A program made the translations under genes and the position numbers. A stretch of 64,000 bases of DNA, from contig DIYH01000002.1 in assembly GCA_002435755.1 (NCBI GenBank), positions 186,001 to 250,000 on the forward strand. Reading direction: 5' to 3'. Below are positions 62,241 through 64,000 of this stretch, in pieces. Position 1 is the first letter of the stretch; every line of letters begins with the position of its first letter. This DNA is from Flammeovirgaceae bacterium UBA6059. GTDB taxonomy: Bacteria > Bacteroidota > Bacteroidia > Cytophagales > Cyclobacteriaceae. Below the pieces are notes generated by a model. That model was not told where the DNA came from, did no database searches, and was given only the letters and a program-made list of their open reading frames with translations.

Positions 62241-63140
62241 ATGGATCACTATGATGTGATAATTATTGGCGGAAGCTATGCAGGATTATCTGCTGCAATG
62301 GCATTAGGCAGATCAAGAAGAAATACATTGATCATAGATGCCGGAGACCCGTGCAATAGTTCTACGCCGCGCTCACATAATTTTCTGACACAAGATGGTG
62401 TAGCTCCTGGTGAGATAGCCACTATAGCTAAAGCGCAGGTAATCAATTATCCCACGATCGATTGGCATAGCGGCCATGCTCTTGAACTTACCGGAGAGAA
62501 AGGGCTGTTTAGGATGACCACAGATCAAGGCCGGGCTTTGACGAGCAGGAGAGTCATTCTTGCTACAGGATTGAGAGACCTCTTACCAGAAATTCCTGGC
62601 TTTGCAGAGTGCTGGGGCAAGACAGTTATTCATTGTCCGTACTGTCATGGCTATGAATTCAGTGATCAGGCAACAGGCATATTAGCACCAGCAGATCAGG
62701 CATTGGAAATGGTGAAACTGATAAGCAATTGGACCAGTGACCTTAGACTCTTTTTGATGGGAGACAAAGTTCTCGACCATCAAGAACGAGACAGTATAAT
62801 AGAAAAAGGCGTTCGAATCATCAGTCAACCTATTGTTGAAGTTGGGCATGCCAAAGGCGCCTTGAAGCACCTTGTACTCGCGGACAATTCTCAAGAGCCG
62901 ATGAAGGCGCTCTATGCAAGATTACCCACTGAACAAAAGGCTGATTTTATTAGTCCAATGGGTCTGGCTATCCAGCCGTCTGGTCATCTGGAAGTTGATC
63001 TATTTGGGAACACATCAGTGGAAGGCATCTATGCAGTAGGTGATTGTGCACATCTTATGAGATCTGTCGCGACAGCCGTTTACACTGGTAACATTGCCGG
63101 GGCTATGATCAATAAGGAATTGGCTGAAGAGGACTTTTGA
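62241..63140 (+). CDS. Thioredoxin reductase-like NAD(P)/FAD oxidoreductase
   Basis: 299 residues. FAD-binding IIIGGSYAGLSAAMALGRS at 8-26, redox-type motif HCPYCHGYE near 135 (the CxxC pair) and C-terminal GIYAVGDCAHLMRS. This short thioredoxin-reductase-like class, with CPYCHG instead of CATC, is found in many bacteria and may reduce small disulfides or oxidise small molecules rather than thioredoxin. The second NAD-binding motif is not obvious. Followed by a strong bidirectional terminator. Confidence 0.87.
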   Translation: MDHYDVIIIGGSYAGLSAAMALGRSRRNTLIIDAGDPCNSSTPRSHNFLTQDGVAPGEIATIAKAQVINYPTIDWHSGHALELTGEKGLFRMTTDQGRALTSRRVILATGLRDLLPEIPGFAECWGKTVIHCPYCHGYEFSDQATGILAPADQALEMVKLISNWTSDLRLFLMGDKVLDHQERDSIIEKGVRIISQPIVEVGHAKGALKHLVLADNSQEPMKALYARLPTEQKADFISPMGLAIQPSGHLEVDLFGNTSVEGIYAVGDCAHLMRSVATAVYTGNIAGAMINKELAEEDF

Positions 63141-63163
63141 AAGGGTAGTAGAGGCTCTAAACG

Positions 63164-63192
63164 AAAAAAGCCACTCGACAGAGTGGCTTTTT
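63164..63192. terminator. Bidirectional intrinsic terminator
   Basis: A 7-bp stem GCCACTC/GAGTGGC with a GACA loop is flanked by A-rich and T-rich runs on both sides, so it can end transcripts from both the flavoprotein gene and the minus-strand repeat protein. Confidence 0.9.
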
Positions 63193-63209
63193 CTTAATTC
63201 AAATTCAGA

Positions 63210-64000
63210 TCAATTGATATTGATCTCAAATGGGATATCTACATCTGTTCCTCCAGTTGATGCGTCTGATGTTGCGGATTTTTGACCAGGTTGGTGCTTT
63301 AATAGCACTCTAAACTGACCAGTAGAAGTAGTGGCACTACCAGCAGTCCATCTCGTTGAAAGACCTACAGGTAAACCATTTTCATCTTGGTCATTGTAGT
63401 TGAGAGGATCACTTCCATTGTCCACGTTACCGTTTCCGGTAGGGTCTGAGAAAATGTTTTCAGTAAACACAAAGAAGAACTGGTGTTCGTCATCCTCTGC
63501 TAATATTTCAGCTGTTACATCTTCGTCTTCTATTGTGTTTGCTAGCGTAATAGCTAGATCGTATTCTACGCCGGCAGTCAGATTGATAGGGCCGTCAGGA
63601 GCACCGCTTTGTACACCTTCACCATCTGGGTCAGCCCATGTTACCACAATATCGTCACCACCCGCAGTAGGGGTAAAGGTCAAGACCACCTGGTCAATGA
63701 ATTCTTCGTCTGCATTGTGATCATGCTCCTCAATGTCAACAGGGAATGTGATGTTGATATCAGTACCTCCTGTGCTGGCATCAGATGTAGCACTTTTTTG
63801 ACCAGGCTGATGCTTAAGTACTACTGTGAAATCACCAGTAGCGTCTGTATGCTCTCCAGCGGTCCAGGTAGTAGCAAGACCTACTGGTAAGCCATTAGCA
63901 TCCTGGTCATTGTAGTTAATAGGGTCGCTTGCATTATCGACGTTTCCATTTCCGCTAGGGTCAGAGAAAATGTCATTGGTGAACTCAAAAAAGAATTGAT
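63210..64000 (-). CDS. Tandem-repeat acidic secreted protein (N-terminus outside window)
   Basis: The minus-strand frame is open from the stop at 63210 to the window edge; the start lies beyond 64000. I read two copies of a repeat with a period of 172 residues (QFFF at 63998 and at 63482). Each copy contains a NDQDxNGLPVGL segment, a WTAG segment, LKHQPGQKSATSDASTGGTD and then an acidic linker (IEEHDHNADEEF). Similar acidic proteins with the (D/E)HQFFF and LxHxP pattern are, in my recollection, neighbours of TonB zinc receptors in Flavobacteriia, sometimes labelled type 1 periplasmic-binding-fold. Metal binding through the His/Asp/Glu patches is plausible. Not certain of family. Confidence 0.7.
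   Translation of the reverse strand, partial: QFFFEFTNDIFSDPSGNGNVDNASDPINYNDQDANGLPVGLATTWTAGEHTDATGDFTVVLKHQPGQKSATSDASTGGTDINITFPVDIEEHDHNADEEFIDQVVLTFTPTAGGDDIVVTWADPDGEGVQSGAPDGPINLTAGVEYDLAITLANTIEDEDVTAEILAEDDEHQFFFVFTENIFSDPTGNGNVDNGSDPLNYNDQDENGLPVGLSTRWTAGSATTSTGQFRVLLKHQPGQKSATSDASTGGTDVDIPFEININ

Overview
The window looks like a chromosomal segment of a marine-type Bacteroidetes bacterium, most likely order Cytophagales. The evidence is the gene order (DUF4175-like, anti-sigma-type ATPase, ybeY, mnmG, methyltransferase, Ig-like lipoprotein), two secreted proteins with type IX secretion (T9SS) sorting domains, a SusC-style TonB receptor with an N-terminal carboxypeptidase-regulatory domain, many lipoproteins, and weak Shine-Dalgarno sequences. 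The genus cannot be fixed from sequence alone. No rRNA, tRNA, CRISPR array, insertion sequence or integrase was seen.

Left part (1-13.8 kb): housekeeping genes around what is very probably the chromosomal replication origin. Two parS-like ParB sites lie just upstream of mnmG (2820-2874). The gene-free, AT-rich stretch 7356-7739 carries several DnaA boxes, and base composition of the + strand shifts from C-rich to G-rich across it. To the right come a TPR protein and a MarR-fadN-fadA fatty-acid beta-oxidation operon ending in a clear terminator.

Middle left (13.9-25.8 kb): a four-gene two-component operon (FixL-like PAS kinase, Rcp1-like receiver, REC-PAS kinase, REC-Crp regulator). It faces a minus-strand block: YccF, a Kelch lipoprotein, a RidA-like lipoprotein, an M14 carboxypeptidase, a membrane glycosyltransferase-like protein and an FAD protein of the UDP-galactopyranose mutase/protoporphyrinogen oxidase type.

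Right part (25.9-64 kb): a large, almost entirely + strand locus that I interpret as a zinc-starvation locus. Five copies of a 7-1-7 palindrome of the form TGCAACA-N-TGTTGCA, the geometry of Fur/Zur-family operators, stand before its transcription units. It contains three paralogous pairs of DUF3526-type ABC-2 permeases with two ATPases, a MerC protein, a His-rich lipoprotein, a BtuCDF/FecBCD-like importer with two binding lipoproteins, an orphan MacB/FtsX permease and two COG0523 metallochaperone GTPases. It also holds a DUF1826 protein, an S9 peptidase, a Tat-exported alanine-racemase-fold protein lacking catalytic residues, a hydrolase-Kelch fusion, a DUF5916 outer-membrane protein, T9SS cargo, a DUF4625 lipoprotein, a ZnuD-like TonB receptor, a thioredoxin-reductase-like flavoprotein and a tandem-repeat acidic protein cut by the window end. 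Taken together these suggest capture of a metal or metal complex at the surface, transport inward, and delivery or sparing by COG0523 proteins. The zinc assignment rests on operator geometry and family associations, not on direct evidence. The regulator gene itself is not in the window.
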